Shown piece after piece: positions 36,821-45,321 of a stretch of 64,000 bases of DNA. The notes beneath the pieces are model-generated. The model had not been told where the DNA came from, did no database searches, and saw nothing but the letters and a program-made list of their open reading frames with translations. This DNA is from Acidobacteriota bacterium. Its GTDB lineage: Bacteria > Acidobacteriota > Blastocatellia > Pyrinomonadales > Pyrinomonadaceae. A program made the position numbers and the translations under genes. How positions within the stretch are numbered: the first letter of the stretch is position 1; every line of letters starts with the position of its first letter. The DNA lies in contig RFGC01000005.1 of the NCBI GenBank assembly GCA_003697135.1, positions 1-64,000 of the forward strand, given 5' to 3'.

Positions 36821-37714
36821 ATGTTTGACAAAGCCGCGATCCTGTTTCTCTACACCGAGACCCCGCTCCATGCGGGCAGTGGAACGAGCCTGGGCATTGT
36901 GGACTTGCCCATCCAGCGCGAGCGCACGACGGGGTATCCGATTGTGCAAGCGTCAGGATTGAAGGGATGCCTGCGGGATGTAGCTAATAGTGCAGACAGA
37001 GCAAAGGTCGAGATTGTCTTCGGTCCCGAGCAAGATCCCAGTGCGCACGCAGGTGCCTTGTCCGTAGGCGATGCACGCATTCTGCTTTTCCCTGTGCGAT
37101 CTCTGGTTGGGGTATTCGCTTGGGTGACGAGCCGGAACGTGCTGGCTCGGTTTCAACGCGATGCACAGCTGGCCGGACTTCGTGTGGACTGGCCCGATGT
37201 GGGACCAAGCGCAGACAGTGCTGCTCTCATTGCGAACAATAGTATGGTGGTGGCGGATGGAAAGGTTGTGCTCGAGGAGTTTGCGTTTGAGGCACGGGCA
37301 AATGATGCCGTGAGACACATCGCGGATTGGCTTGCTCGAAACGCATTGCCCTCCGGCGATGAATATGCCTACTGGCGCGAGACGCTCCCAAAGCGGCTGG
37401 TGATCCTGCCGGAGACCGCCTTCCAAGATTTTGTGCAGTTTTCCACCGAAGTCATCAGTCGTGTGCGCATCGATGATGAGAAAAAGACGGTGGCACGCGG
37501 GGCGCTCTGGACCGAAGAGCACCTACCCACCGACACACTGCTATATGCGACGCTGTTTGCCAGCAAGCCGCGAACAAACAGTGCGCCGCCTGATCTTCAG
37601 GATGCGCAAGCTGTCCTGAATTTTGTGAAAAACTGCGTGGACGGCAGGCGACTGCAACTGGGCGGCGATAGCACCGTCGGTCGTGGCTTTGTGAAAACGC
37701 GAATGGTTCCATAA
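36821..37714 (+). CDS. cmr4: Cmr4, backbone RAMP subunit with target-RNA nuclease site
   Basis: 297 residues from ATG 36821 with GGAGG six bases upstream. The family opening 'TETPLHAGSGTSLGIVDLPI' contains the loop whose Asp (Asp28 here, equivalent to Asp26 of the Pyrococcus protein) cuts target RNA at six-base intervals. Later text: 'QRERTTGYPIVQASGLKG' and the glycine-rich 'LQLGGDSTVGRGFV'. The catalytic Asp is kept, so slicing could still work if the complex forms. Confidence 0.93.
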   Translation: MFDKAAILFLYTETPLHAGSGTSLGIVDLPIQRERTTGYPIVQASGLKGCLRDVANSADRAKVEIVFGPEQDPSAHAGALSVGDARILLFPVRSLVGVFAWVTSRNVLARFQRDAQLAGLRVDWPDVGPSADSAALIANNSMVVADGKVVLEEFAFEARANDAVRHIADWLARNALPSGDEYAYWRETLPKRLVILPETAFQDFVQFSTEVISRVRIDDEKKTVARGALWTEEHLPTDTLLYATLFASKPRTNSAPPDLQDAQAVLNFVKNCVDGRRLQLGGDSTVGRGFVKTRMVP

Positions 37715-37727
37715 GGAGGTGATAGCC

Positions 37728-38126
37728 ATGCTGAGCCAACAGCAAACGCTTGAGCAAAAGCGAGCACAGCGAGCATGGAATGACATTCAGAGTGTCGTCA
37801 ACCGCTCCGACGAGTTCAAAAAGAAATACGGCAGCCTCGCCCGCCGCGTGCCGATGCTCGTGCTCACAAATGGCCTGGGACAAACGCTGGCGTTCCTGCG
37901 AGCCAAAGGTAAGAACGACCAGAGCGACGAACACAACGTTCTGTTCAATCACCTATCGGCGTGGACGATGAGTCAAGTGGCGCCCAATGTGAGCGACCAG
38001 AACCTGCTCAATTGGGTGCTCAAAAGCGACAGCACGGCCTATCGCCGCGCCACGGCAGAAGCCTTGGCGTATCTCGTCTGGCTCAAACGCTTCGCCGAAG
38101 CGGAACTACCCACGGAGGAGGGATAA
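37728..38126 (+). CDS. cmr5: Cmr5, small helical subunit
   Basis: 132 residues from ATG 37728 behind AAGGAGGT. All-helical, with 'LEQKRAQRAWNDIQSVV', 'VPMLVLTNGLGQTLAFLRAK' and the closing 'EALAYLVWLKRFAEAEL' seen in Cmr5. It lines the belly of the complex and stabilises target binding. Intact. Confidence 0.9.
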   Translation: MLSQQQTLEQKRAQRAWNDIQSVVNRSDEFKKKYGSLARRVPMLVLTNGLGQTLAFLRAKGKNDQSDEHNVLFNHLSAWTMSQVAPNVSDQNLLNWVLKSDSTAYRRATAEALAYLVWLKRFAEAELPTEEG

Positions 38127-38129
38127 GCC

Positions 38130-39146
38130 ATGCCGCAACAACGACCGCGACAAGGCCAGAGTGGCCGTTCTCCCCAGCAACCCCAAGAGACTTATCCGCT
38201 CCCGCAAGATACGCGCGCCCTCGCCCAATCGCATGCGGGTCAGTGCCTCAACTACGGCTTGCGAATAGAGCGGCTGCTACCATGCAATGCGCAAACGTGG
38301 GAGTTGACCAAACAAGCCAAAGAACGACAGGGCGTTCGCGCGTTCAATCAGGGCGACTTACAGCGTATTGTCAGCGCTCACAAAGCGCGTTGGGAAGCCA
38401 TGCTCAATGATTACCGCCAGCGTGGCTATGAAACGCGAGCTTTTACGATGCGCGCAGCCAGTCGCGTGATCGTGGGCCTGGGTGCGGAGAGCGTGCTGGA
38501 AACGAGCATTCGCTTGCATCGCATCTACGGTTTCCCCATCATCCCGGGCAGCGCGCTCAAAGACTTGGCCCGGTCGTATGCGCTGTGGCAGGTTGCGGAA
38601 CAGTTGGGTGTTCCTGTCCTTTCTTCAGAGGATGTAGCGGCACGAGAGAAATCCGGGAGGCGCACACCGATTCAGATACTGGAGGCCTATCTTGACGAAC
38701 CCGACGAGAAACGGCGTTCTCATTGGCTTGAAAACTTGAAGAAGGACGAGGCTATGCCAGAATCTGCAAAATTGCGCAGCTTGGATTTTGCAACTGTCGA
38801 GGAGAAGACCAAATCATTTCGCTCTGCCTTCGGAACGATTGGCGGCGCTGGCCAGGTGATCTTCTTCGACGCCGTGCCCGCAAATCCTGCCACCCTACGA
38901 CTGGACCTGGACGTGATGAACCCGCATTACAGCTCCTATTACCAGGGAGGTAACACGCCACCTGCGGATTACCTGAACCCAGTCCCCGTTTTCTTTCTTG
39001 CCATTGCACCGGATAGCGAGTTCATGTTCGCCGTCGCTTCCAAAAATGCTACGCTCGCCCAGCAAGCCCAGGCCTGGCTCCAAGCAGGCTTGCGGGAAAT
39101 GGGCATCGGCGCCAAGACTACGGCAGGGTATGGACTGTGGAGGTAA
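38130..39146 (+). CDS. cmr6: Cmr6, type III-B RAMP protein
   Basis: 338 residues, three bases after cmr5, with GGAGGAGGG inside the cmr5 end. A basic, Gln-rich N-terminus (1-~60) precedes the RAMP core 'RVIVGLGAESVLETSIRLHRIYGFPIIPGSALK', written here as two joined parts, and 'GAKTTAGYGLWR' at the end. Cmr6 caps the backbone next to Cmr1. Intact. Confidence 0.88.
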   Translation: MPQQRPRQGQSGRSPQQPQETYPLPQDTRALAQSHAGQCLNYGLRIERLLPCNAQTWELTKQAKERQGVRAFNQGDLQRIVSAHKARWEAMLNDYRQRGYETRAFTMRAASRVIVGLGAESVLETSIRLHRIYGFPIIPGSALKDLARSYALWQVAEQLGVPVLSSEDVAAREKSGRRTPIQILEAYLDEPDEKRRSHWLENLKKDEAMPESAKLRSLDFATVEEKTKSFRSAFGTIGGAGQVIFFDAVPANPATLRLDLDVMNPHYSSYYQGGNTPPADYLNPVPVFFLAIAPDSEFMFAVASKNATLAQQAQAWLQAGLREMGIGAKTTAGYGLWR

Positions 39147-39150
39147 AGCA

Positions 39151-40659
39151 GTGAAAGCCCTCACCTTCCTCGGCACGGGGCGGTATGGAACCGTCACCTA
39201 TGTCTGGGACGACGGCTCGCAGCAACGCGAATGGCAGACGAACCTTTTCCCCGAAGCCGTTGCCCGCATCTTTCAGCCCCAAAGGATGCTGGTTTTCGTG
39301 ACACCCCAAGCGAAGACGCATGAACATTTTCAGGCACTCGATCAGCGATTGGGCGGCTTGCTGGAATCTGTGGACATCCCCGAGGGCAGGTCGGAAGCCG
39401 AACTTTGGACGATCTTCGAGCGCGTGGCTTCTTCGGTCCAAGAAGGCGACACGGTGCTCTTGGACATCACCCACGCCTTTCGCTCCATCCCGATGATTGT
39501 CTTTGCCGTTGCGGCTTATCTGCGACGGGCCAAGGGCGTGACCATCGAGTGCATCGTCTACGGGGCTTTCGAGGCGCGCAACCAAGACAACCGGGCTCCT
39601 GTGTTTGACCTCACGCCGCTACTGAATTTGCTCGAGTGGCTCAGTGGAGTGGAGTTCTTTCTGCAGCGCAGCGATGGAGTCCTGTTGGCAGAACGCCTTA
39701 TCAGCATCCAAGATGCTCTTCGCAGAAAGCAGCCGCCTTCTCAAACAAGCAAGGAGTTGCCCGAGAAACTGAAGTCTGTCGGCGATAAGCTCAAGCATTT
39801 GTCTCAAGCCCTACACCTGGCACGCCCGCGCGATGTAATGCGGTACGCCAGCGAGCTTCTGCCACTTCTCGAAAAAGTTGCCGCCGAAGCTGAGCGATGG
39901 GCAAAGCCCTTTGCCCTTATCTTGGAGCAGGTCCGCTCGGAAGTTGTCAAGTTCGCTCACAACACGCCTGATCAATTGGACCAAGAAAACTTACAAAAGC
40001 AACTGGCGCTCATCGAGCATCTGGTGGATAAGGGGCTCTGGATGCAGGCGGTGACACTGGCGCGGGAGTGGGTGGTCAGTTGGCTGGCACTTCAACGAGG
40101 CGACGGCGATTGGCTCGATAAAGAATACCGCGAGCACCAACTGGAAAGTGCGCTGGGTGCAGCTGCCCGGGAGCTTCAGAAAAAGCGAGCTGTAGAGAAA
40201 AAGCAAGCGGAAGTGCCCGAGTGGTTTGGTCAGTTGCTGAAGGCAATGGAAATCGCCGAACTCTGGAGCTGGCTCACCCAGCTTCGCAACGACGTGGCGC
40301 ACTGCGGGATGAGCCGGCAGGCTGCCGGTATTCAGAGCATCGAGCAGCGGGCACGAGAACTCCCCGGGCGTCTGAAGGCGCTCGCAGACGATGTGCCCGA
40401 CCGCGTGCTCTACGGCGGGCGCGTGGTGATTGACCTCAAGAGTCTCTACGGCGAGGTTGCCAAACTGGACGAACTGCCCAGCTACCTTGAGCGAGCAAAG
40501 GAGCTGGCTGGTGAGGGCACCGAAGTTGTGCTCACTGGGCAAGCGCCGGTGTGGCTATACCTATCGGTTGCCCACGCACTACACGGAAAAGCACGGCGGT
40601 TGATTTATATGTCGCCAGTAAGTGGTGAGGTTACTATTTTTGATCACAATGCTTTGTAA
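39151..40659 (+). CDS. CARF-HEPN ribonuclease (Csx1/Csx2, Cas_DxTHG type) fused to a Csx3-like ring-nuclease domain
   Basis: 502 residues from a GTG start with GGAGG upstream at 39139-39143. Residues 1-~180 are a CARF domain with the FLGTGRYGT opening and the DxTH motif (Asp105, Thr107, His108). A helical region leads to a HEPN nuclease motif RNDVAH (Arg379...His384, RxxxxH). Residues ~420-502 form an extra domain resembling stand-alone Csx3 (~80 residues): 'VVIDLKS', then 'TGQAPVWLYLSVAHALHG' with the paired histidines His475 and His478, then 'IYMSPVSGEVTIFDHN' with His499. The conserved Asp of the YDP turn is Met487 or Ser488 here. The cyclic oligoadenylate sensor, RNase and a possible ligand-binding or degrading module are thus in one chain. 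CARF and HEPN calls are firm; the Csx3 call is by eye. Confidence 0.82.
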   Translation: MKALTFLGTGRYGTVTYVWDDGSQQREWQTNLFPEAVARIFQPQRMLVFVTPQAKTHEHFQALDQRLGGLLESVDIPEGRSEAELWTIFERVASSVQEGDTVLLDITHAFRSIPMIVFAVAAYLRRAKGVTIECIVYGAFEARNQDNRAPVFDLTPLLNLLEWLSGVEFFLQRSDGVLLAERLISIQDALRRKQPPSQTSKELPEKLKSVGDKLKHLSQALHLARPRDVMRYASELLPLLEKVAAEAERWAKPFALILEQVRSEVVKFAHNTPDQLDQENLQKQLALIEHLVDKGLWMQAVTLAREWVVSWLALQRGDGDWLDKEYREHQLESALGAAARELQKKRAVEKKQAEVPEWFGQLLKAMEIAELWSWLTQLRNDVAHCGMSRQAAGIQSIEQRARELPGRLKALADDVPDRVLYGGRVVIDLKSLYGEVAKLDELPSYLERAKELAGEGTEVVLTGQAPVWLYLSVAHALHGKARRLIYMSPVSGEVTIFDHNAL

Positions 40660-40784
40660 AATTAACAATTTCAGTGAAAACGCACAAAGTTAGAAAAGTT
40701 TGATTTCAACAAACAACACTTTCGGGGAATTTACAGTTTCCAAGACTTGCTTATGTAGCGTTGTTTCTAAGAAAAACAAGGTGT

Positions 40785-40872
40785 AAAAGTTTGTGCTTTG
40801 GTTATTCTACTCTTGGAACCCGTTCTCATCAAGCTTATCCGAGCAAAAGCTTATGCTTTGGTTATTCGACTC
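40785..40872 (+). repeat. Two 28-bp direct repeats with 60-bp period after the Cmr operon
   Basis: 40785-40812 and 40845-40872 match at 25 of 28 positions (shared core TGCTTTGGTTATTC), separated by 32 bases, which is CRISPR-like geometry. There is no third clear copy on either side and the sequence is not a known type III repeat. The gap 40660-40921 has no supported gene; a weak frame through it repeats the peptide KSLCFGYST. It could be a decayed array remnant or an unrelated duplication. Confidence 0.5.
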
Positions 40873-40921
40873 CCAGCAAGAAAGAGACGAAATCTGATTT
40901 GGCGAAGGGACAAAATCTTCG

Positions 40922-41788
40922 TTATCTCGGCAGAAAAGCCACTATGCGCAAGGGGCCGCCGCTGCCGCCTTTGATCTTCATCGGTAAAGCTATTATCGTC
41001 ATTCCTTTCACAGGCAATTTGTCAAGATTAGCTACATTTTCAAAAGCCGGAACATTGTTTTCCATTAGTTGAACGTGAGTTTCAAAATTCTCGGATGCGC
41101 CGAAATCAATGCTGGCTGTGTCAATTCCAACGGCACTGATTTTGCGATTCTCTATGAGCCATTTTGCCGCTTCTTTGCCTAAACCCGGAAAATGTTTCTT
41201 GCCATCTTCTTCTCCCATATACTTTTTGCGATCACCCCAAAATTTCCCATAGCCGGTCTGAATCAAAACAATCGCTCCTTCAGGGATTTTGCCATGAGCA
41301 GATTCCCAAGAGGTTATGTCCTCAACGCTGAGTTGATAATCTCTGTCTTTGGAGGCTTTTTCTGATATGTCTATCTTAACGGCCGGTGCGATTAGTCGCG
41401 ACAGCGGAATTTGCTCGACAGATTGTTTCCCTTCGGCAAAGTGAATTGGAGCGTCTATGTGAGTTCCACCATGTTCAGGAGCACAAAATTTATATGCCGA
41501 ATAGTAATAGCCCTTCGGCGTTCGACCCTCGGCAACGGCTTCCTTTTTGAAACTATCGGCTTCGTTCCAGTAAATCGTCTCGCCCGAAAACTCATAGCTT
41601 AAATCAATCCATTCACCTTGCAGAAGAGTTTTTGTTACATCGCCACTTTGAGTTTCAGCGGATTTGACATTTTGCATCGTGACATTCGACGATTGACTGT
41701 TTTGCTGTGCGCATCCAGCAAAAATTAACAAACAAAAAGTTAGATAAGCAGTGATTCTGGCATCCTTGGCTATTTTGTAATTCTTCAT
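40922..41788 (-). CDS. Cyclase/kynurenine formamidase-family lipoprotein
   Basis: 288 residues with a lipobox ending FAGC near residue 25. The cyclase-family metal motif 'HGGTHIDAPIHF' (HxGTHxDxPxHF) is complete, and 'GIDTASIDFG' and 'NNVPAFENVANLDKLP' follow as in the family. Members hydrolyse amide or ester bonds such as N-formylkynurenine; the export signal here is unusual for that job and suggests another substrate outside the cytoplasm. It starts the return of AT-rich backbone after the Cmr island and leads a minus-strand run. Confidence 0.9.
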   Translation of the reverse strand: MKNYKIAKDARITAYLTFCLLIFAGCAQQNSQSSNVTMQNVKSAETQSGDVTKTLLQGEWIDLSYEFSGETIYWNEADSFKKEAVAEGRTPKGYYYSAYKFCAPEHGGTHIDAPIHFAEGKQSVEQIPLSRLIAPAVKIDISEKASKDRDYQLSVEDITSWESAHGKIPEGAIVLIQTGYGKFWGDRKKYMGEEDGKKHFPGLGKEAAKWLIENRKISAVGIDTASIDFGASENFETHVQLMENNVPAFENVANLDKLPVKGMTIIALPMKIKGGSGGPLRIVAFLPR

Positions 41789-41804
41789 CTTTCAATGGCT
41801 CCTT

Positions 41805-42497
41805 TCACTCGAATTTGTATTTTATGAAGACATTAAGCCCGCCGTTAATTACTTCATGCCTGATGCCAACGGCTTTCATTTTGATTTCAGCTTTGATTTC
41901 GTTCCTATCACGTATTGGAAAAGTAAAAGAAAGTTTTTCGAGTTCCAAGATGTTTATCGGGTTAATTTTCTCATCAATCGAGCCTTGAACAAGTCTAGCG
42001 ATGAGACTCCCGCCAATCCCGCCTGTGCCTGAAAGATTTACACTCAAGACCGTAACTTTGCCAAGTAGGGTCTGAGTTTGCGGGTCAAAATACAAGTTGA
42101 TATTCGTTTCTGCGATACCTGAAAAGTCTATGCATCCGATGAGCGGAGGATTATAGCTACCTGTAAAGGCAATAGGCACAAGGATTTTGCCATCACGAAA
42201 ATAAACAGCCGTTTTAGTATTGTTTAACTGTCTTTGTAGCCGTATTTTGTTGCATTGAGTTTCGATTGCTTCTGCGTTTATGAATTTCGCCTTACGAAAT
42301 TCTATAGCTTCTTGTAAGTCTGGTTTTTCCGCAGATTTTGCCAGTGAAAATTCTAATTGCACGTCTTGCCTGAAAAGCGCGTTGAGAAGCTCTTCAAAAA
42401 ATTTCTCGTTTAAGTGTAGCGTTACTTCTGACTGCGCCTTTGCTGAAATTGCAAGGAAGGTCAAAAACAGAGCTAATCTTATAAGTTTTCCAGCCAT
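41805..42497 (-). CDS. Exported hypothetical protein, 230 residues
   Basis: From ATG 42497 it has a signal peptide ending near 'ISAKAQ'; a TTG at 42509 would add four residues. The mature chain is beta-rich with long amphipathic strands ('VTLHLNEKFFEELLNAL', 'GKVTVLSVNLSGTGGIGG'), a pattern like lipid-binding or LEA/SMP-type tubes, but I cannot name the family. Two cysteines (in ETQCNK and IGCIDF) may pair. It lies between two lipoprotein genes of the same run. Confidence 0.7.
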   Translation of the reverse strand: MAGKLIRLALFLTFLAISAKAQSEVTLHLNEKFFEELLNALFRQDVQLEFSLAKSAEKPDLQEAIEFRKAKFINAEAIETQCNKIRLQRQLNNTKTAVYFRDGKILVPIAFTGSYNPPLIGCIDFSGIAETNINLYFDPQTQTLLGKVTVLSVNLSGTGGIGGSLIARLVQGSIDEKINPINILELEKLSFTFPIRDRNEIKAEIKMKAVGIRHEVINGGLNVFIKYKFE

Positions 42498-42514
42498 TGT
42501 TTCTTCCAAGACTC

Positions 42515-43003
42515 CTATTGTTGTTTATTGAAAGGCAATGGCGGTGGTTCTTCGCCTTCCTTCGGTGGTTGGCGATTTAGTGAGGCAAAAATTTCAAGGA
42601 TTCTGTCGTGCATTTTTTGGGCTTCTTCGTCCTTTTTGAGTTTCAAGCCTTTTCGGAAATCTCCAAGCGCGGCTCTATACTGTGCCGCTTCCGTTAGCGC
42701 AAATGCGCGCTTGAAGTAAGCGTTTGCCAGTGCTTCCTTCGCTTCTTTACTCTTCGGATTTTTCTCATATTTCTTTTTCGCTTCTTCAATTTCCGCAGTC
42801 ATAGCCGAAACGTCAATCGGACGTGCCATGGGACTCTCGGTGCTTTGAGAGTTGCTATTAGCTTTGTTTACATTTTGCGAATGACTTGAAGCAATTAAGT
42901 TGTCAGCTTTGTTTTCTTCACTAGAGTTTGCGCGCATGTATTTTGCCGGCGAGCCACAAGCTAAAAAAAGAAAACTTAAAAACAAGATAAGTATTGCTTT
43001 CAT
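42515..43003 (-). CDS. Small lipoprotein with TPR-like helices
   Basis: 162 residues. Signal peptide with lipobox ending FLACG (Cys16), a Ser/Asn-rich disordered linker, then helices 'SKEAKEALANAYFKRAFAL' and 'QYRAALGDFRKGLKLKKD' that fit two TPR-type units, and a Pro-rich tail. Probably an envelope scaffold protein. It is eleven bases downstream of the dikinase-like gene. Confidence 0.75.
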   Translation of the reverse strand: MKAILILFLSFLFLACGSPAKYMRANSSEENKADNLIASSHSQNVNKANSNSQSTESPMARPIDVSAMTAEIEEAKKKYEKNPKSKEAKEALANAYFKRAFALTEAAQYRAALGDFRKGLKLKKDEEAQKMHDRILEIFASLNRQPPKEGEEPPPLPFNKQQ

Positions 43004-43014
43004 AATCCTGTCTC

Positions 43015-45000
43015 CTACTTTTCAATATAAGGACGCGACTGGACAATGTAAACAGTGCCTTTCATGATTCCCCATTCGATGTCTTGGGCTTTTTCGCCAC
43101 CAAAAATTTGCTCAATTTCTTTAGCGATTTTGGCAAGGCGTTTTACGTCTTCATCGCTTAGGATTCTTCCATTGAATCGAGCGCATCTGTCTCTGGTTTC
43201 AACCAAATCACCTCTGACGCTAAATGTCAGGGCATTTTCCTGCTGTGACAAGGTTTTGACGATGATTGAGTTTGAGCCTGGATTGTAAATGACCTGTTCG
43301 GGAATGCCTTTATTGTCAGGAATTAAAGAATTATGTCCGCAGACAGCCGAGATATAAACTATTTCTCTATTTTCTTTGTCGAATGGGTCTTTTGTTATCA
43401 TAACGCCGCCTTTTTCCATGTTTATACCGATCTGCACCAGCGCGGACATATAAACGCCTGTTTGGCTTACGTAGTTTCTAAGCCTTGCTTCGTATGCCTC
43501 GAAATTCCATAGCGACGCCCAGACATATTTGATTCCTTCGATAAGTCCTTGCGCAGTTCTTACGTTTTTGGCTGTCGAATAAAGTCCTGCACCAGAGAAA
43601 TTCGGCAGATCTTCCGTGTTTGAGGAGCTTCGCACAAAGACAGGTAAACCACGAAGTTGCGTTCTCCAACGCTTTATCACTTCTGCCTGCAGTTTCGGAT
43701 CGAATCTGCCTTTTTGAATTTTTGCTCTAAGTTCTGCCAGTTTCTGCCTGCGGACTCTCGGATTGTGGACGAAGTCATAATCATCAACCAACTCTTGAAC
43801 CACAATGTCGAGCCGATTATCTTTCATAAATTTGTCATACCAGTAAAAAGGAATGGCGAATCCGTCCGGGACTTTGAAATCTTTTGGTTGGTGGTAGAGC
43901 ATTTCGCCAAGGTTAGCGGCTTTTGAGCCGTAAGCAACGCTATCCTTTTTTCTGATTTGTTTCAGACCCGCGATTGCCTTGACTTCAAGATTCACTGGCG
44001 GGATTTGTTCAGCTTCTTCAGAAGGAATTTCAGGCCGATTCTTTGGGTCATAATCAACCAAACGCTTAAATTTGTAACCTTCTGTTGTAGCTTCAAATTC
44101 AGCCCACCATGAATGATATTCGGCGAAAAGTTTGTCAGCGTCCTTGATATAGGCATTTGGAATGCCCCAGCCTTTTGCCAAAATGTTCACATGAGATAGC
44201 GGCGTTGAGGGTTTCGCCACTATTATTCCACGAACTGGTGGAAGACTGAGAGGAAGTTCCCTTAAAATCAAAATCTCGTTTGAGCCTATTTCAACCGTAT
44301 CATCGAGTTTGTTGATAACATGCACTCTGCCAATGGCTCTTCCGGGATTTAGAACCATGTATTCTTGATTTTTGACGATTTCGCTTTGCAAAACGCGGTC
44401 TATGTTCAGTTTTGCCGAGATTTCTTCTTGGCGAGTTGAATTCGGCTTAAAGAAAACTTTCTGAAAGAAACTTTGATTGATCGTTTGATGAGCAAGTTCG
44501 ATGTGATCGGCTGTTGCCATATCACCTTCCCAAAGCTCCCAAGTAAATTTGTTAACCGTAGTCTGCCATGCAATCGTGCCTACGATGAAACGGCGATCTT
44601 CAGCAATGTATAAGGGTTTATGTAGATCGCTACCACGCGGTATCAGGTAATTTGCAAGCAGAAAATCTTTATGAAAGCGATAACGTTTCGAGTTTATGAA
44701 ATAAATCTTGTTGCTTTCTTTTCTGTCAATCACAAACATCACATAAGGCAAAGGGTAGGGCATATTTCGATAAAATGTATTTGCTAACAAATCAAATTCT
44801 TCCCTTGAGTTTACTTTTTCCAGAAATCGAATCGAAGAAGATTTTTCCAAAAAGTGACTTTCTTGCAAGGCTTCTTGAGAATTTGTTTCTTTGATGGAAA
44901 TGTTTGGGTCGTTTTTCTGTGCAAAAACTAATGAAATCACAAAAAACGACATAAAAAAGGCGACGAAAAGGTTTCTAAAGGCTTCCAGTTTTTTTCGCAT
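43015..45000 (-). CDS. Exported glucan-water-dikinase-like / PEP-synthase-like protein
   Basis: 661 residues from ATG 45000 with AAGGAA upstream. It starts with a signal peptide (about residues 1-28, ending VISLVFAQ). A unique N-terminal domain is followed by a swivelling phosphohistidine domain, 'PSTPLSHVNILAKGWGIPN' with the putative phospho-His. The ATP-grasp part of pyruvate phosphate dikinase comes last: 'GSKAANLGEML', 'PVFVRSSSNTEDLPNFSGAG', 'AQDIEWGIMKGTVYIVQSRP'. There is no PEP/pyruvate barrel. His domain before ATP domain is the order of starch/glucan water dikinases, not of PpsA. An ATP-using enzyme with an export signal is odd; the signal may be an anchor. Confidence 0.8.
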   Translation of the reverse strand: MRKKLEAFRNLFVAFFMSFFVISLVFAQKNDPNISIKETNSQEALQESHFLEKSSSIRFLEKVNSREEFDLLANTFYRNMPYPLPYVMFVIDRKESNKIYFINSKRYRFHKDFLLANYLIPRGSDLHKPLYIAEDRRFIVGTIAWQTTVNKFTWELWEGDMATADHIELAHQTINQSFFQKVFFKPNSTRQEEISAKLNIDRVLQSEIVKNQEYMVLNPGRAIGRVHVINKLDDTVEIGSNEILILRELPLSLPPVRGIIVAKPSTPLSHVNILAKGWGIPNAYIKDADKLFAEYHSWWAEFEATTEGYKFKRLVDYDPKNRPEIPSEEAEQIPPVNLEVKAIAGLKQIRKKDSVAYGSKAANLGEMLYHQPKDFKVPDGFAIPFYWYDKFMKDNRLDIVVQELVDDYDFVHNPRVRRQKLAELRAKIQKGRFDPKLQAEVIKRWRTQLRGLPVFVRSSSNTEDLPNFSGAGLYSTAKNVRTAQGLIEGIKYVWASLWNFEAYEARLRNYVSQTGVYMSALVQIGINMEKGGVMITKDPFDKENREIVYISAVCGHNSLIPDNKGIPEQVIYNPGSNSIIVKTLSQQENALTFSVRGDLVETRDRCARFNGRILSDEDVKRLAKIAKEIEQIFGGEKAQDIEWGIMKGTVYIVQSRPYIEK

Positions 45001-45321
45001 TTCAATTCCTTTTGATGTTTTTACTGGCTTCATATTTTGCTTTAATGCTTCGTTTCTCGATGGTTATTGTCTTTTTTGATCAGACTGACTTTGAATCTCT
45101 CAAGATTAAGCTTCAACAATCGTTAAAATTCGTGTTCTCTAGGTTATTTTCCATTAAATTTCGGGGAAATTCAAAGTTTACCTTGTTAAGTATAAGTCGC
45201 ACAGGTTTTCATTTTTTTGGTTTTGAATGCTTGGACATTTGTAATTCATTCAATCATACCTTGGAAATTTTGACTTCGGTTGCGATTTCGAGCCAAAGTC
45301 GGGTTATATTTGAGATTTAAT
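45001..45321 (+). other. Divergent intergenic region, no gene seen
   Basis: About 320 AT-rich bases between the dikinase-like gene and the EamA gene. Plus-strand frames here are low-complexity hydrophobic shadows without ribosome-binding sites. It should hold both promoters, but I could not pick a convincing one. Confidence 0.5.
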
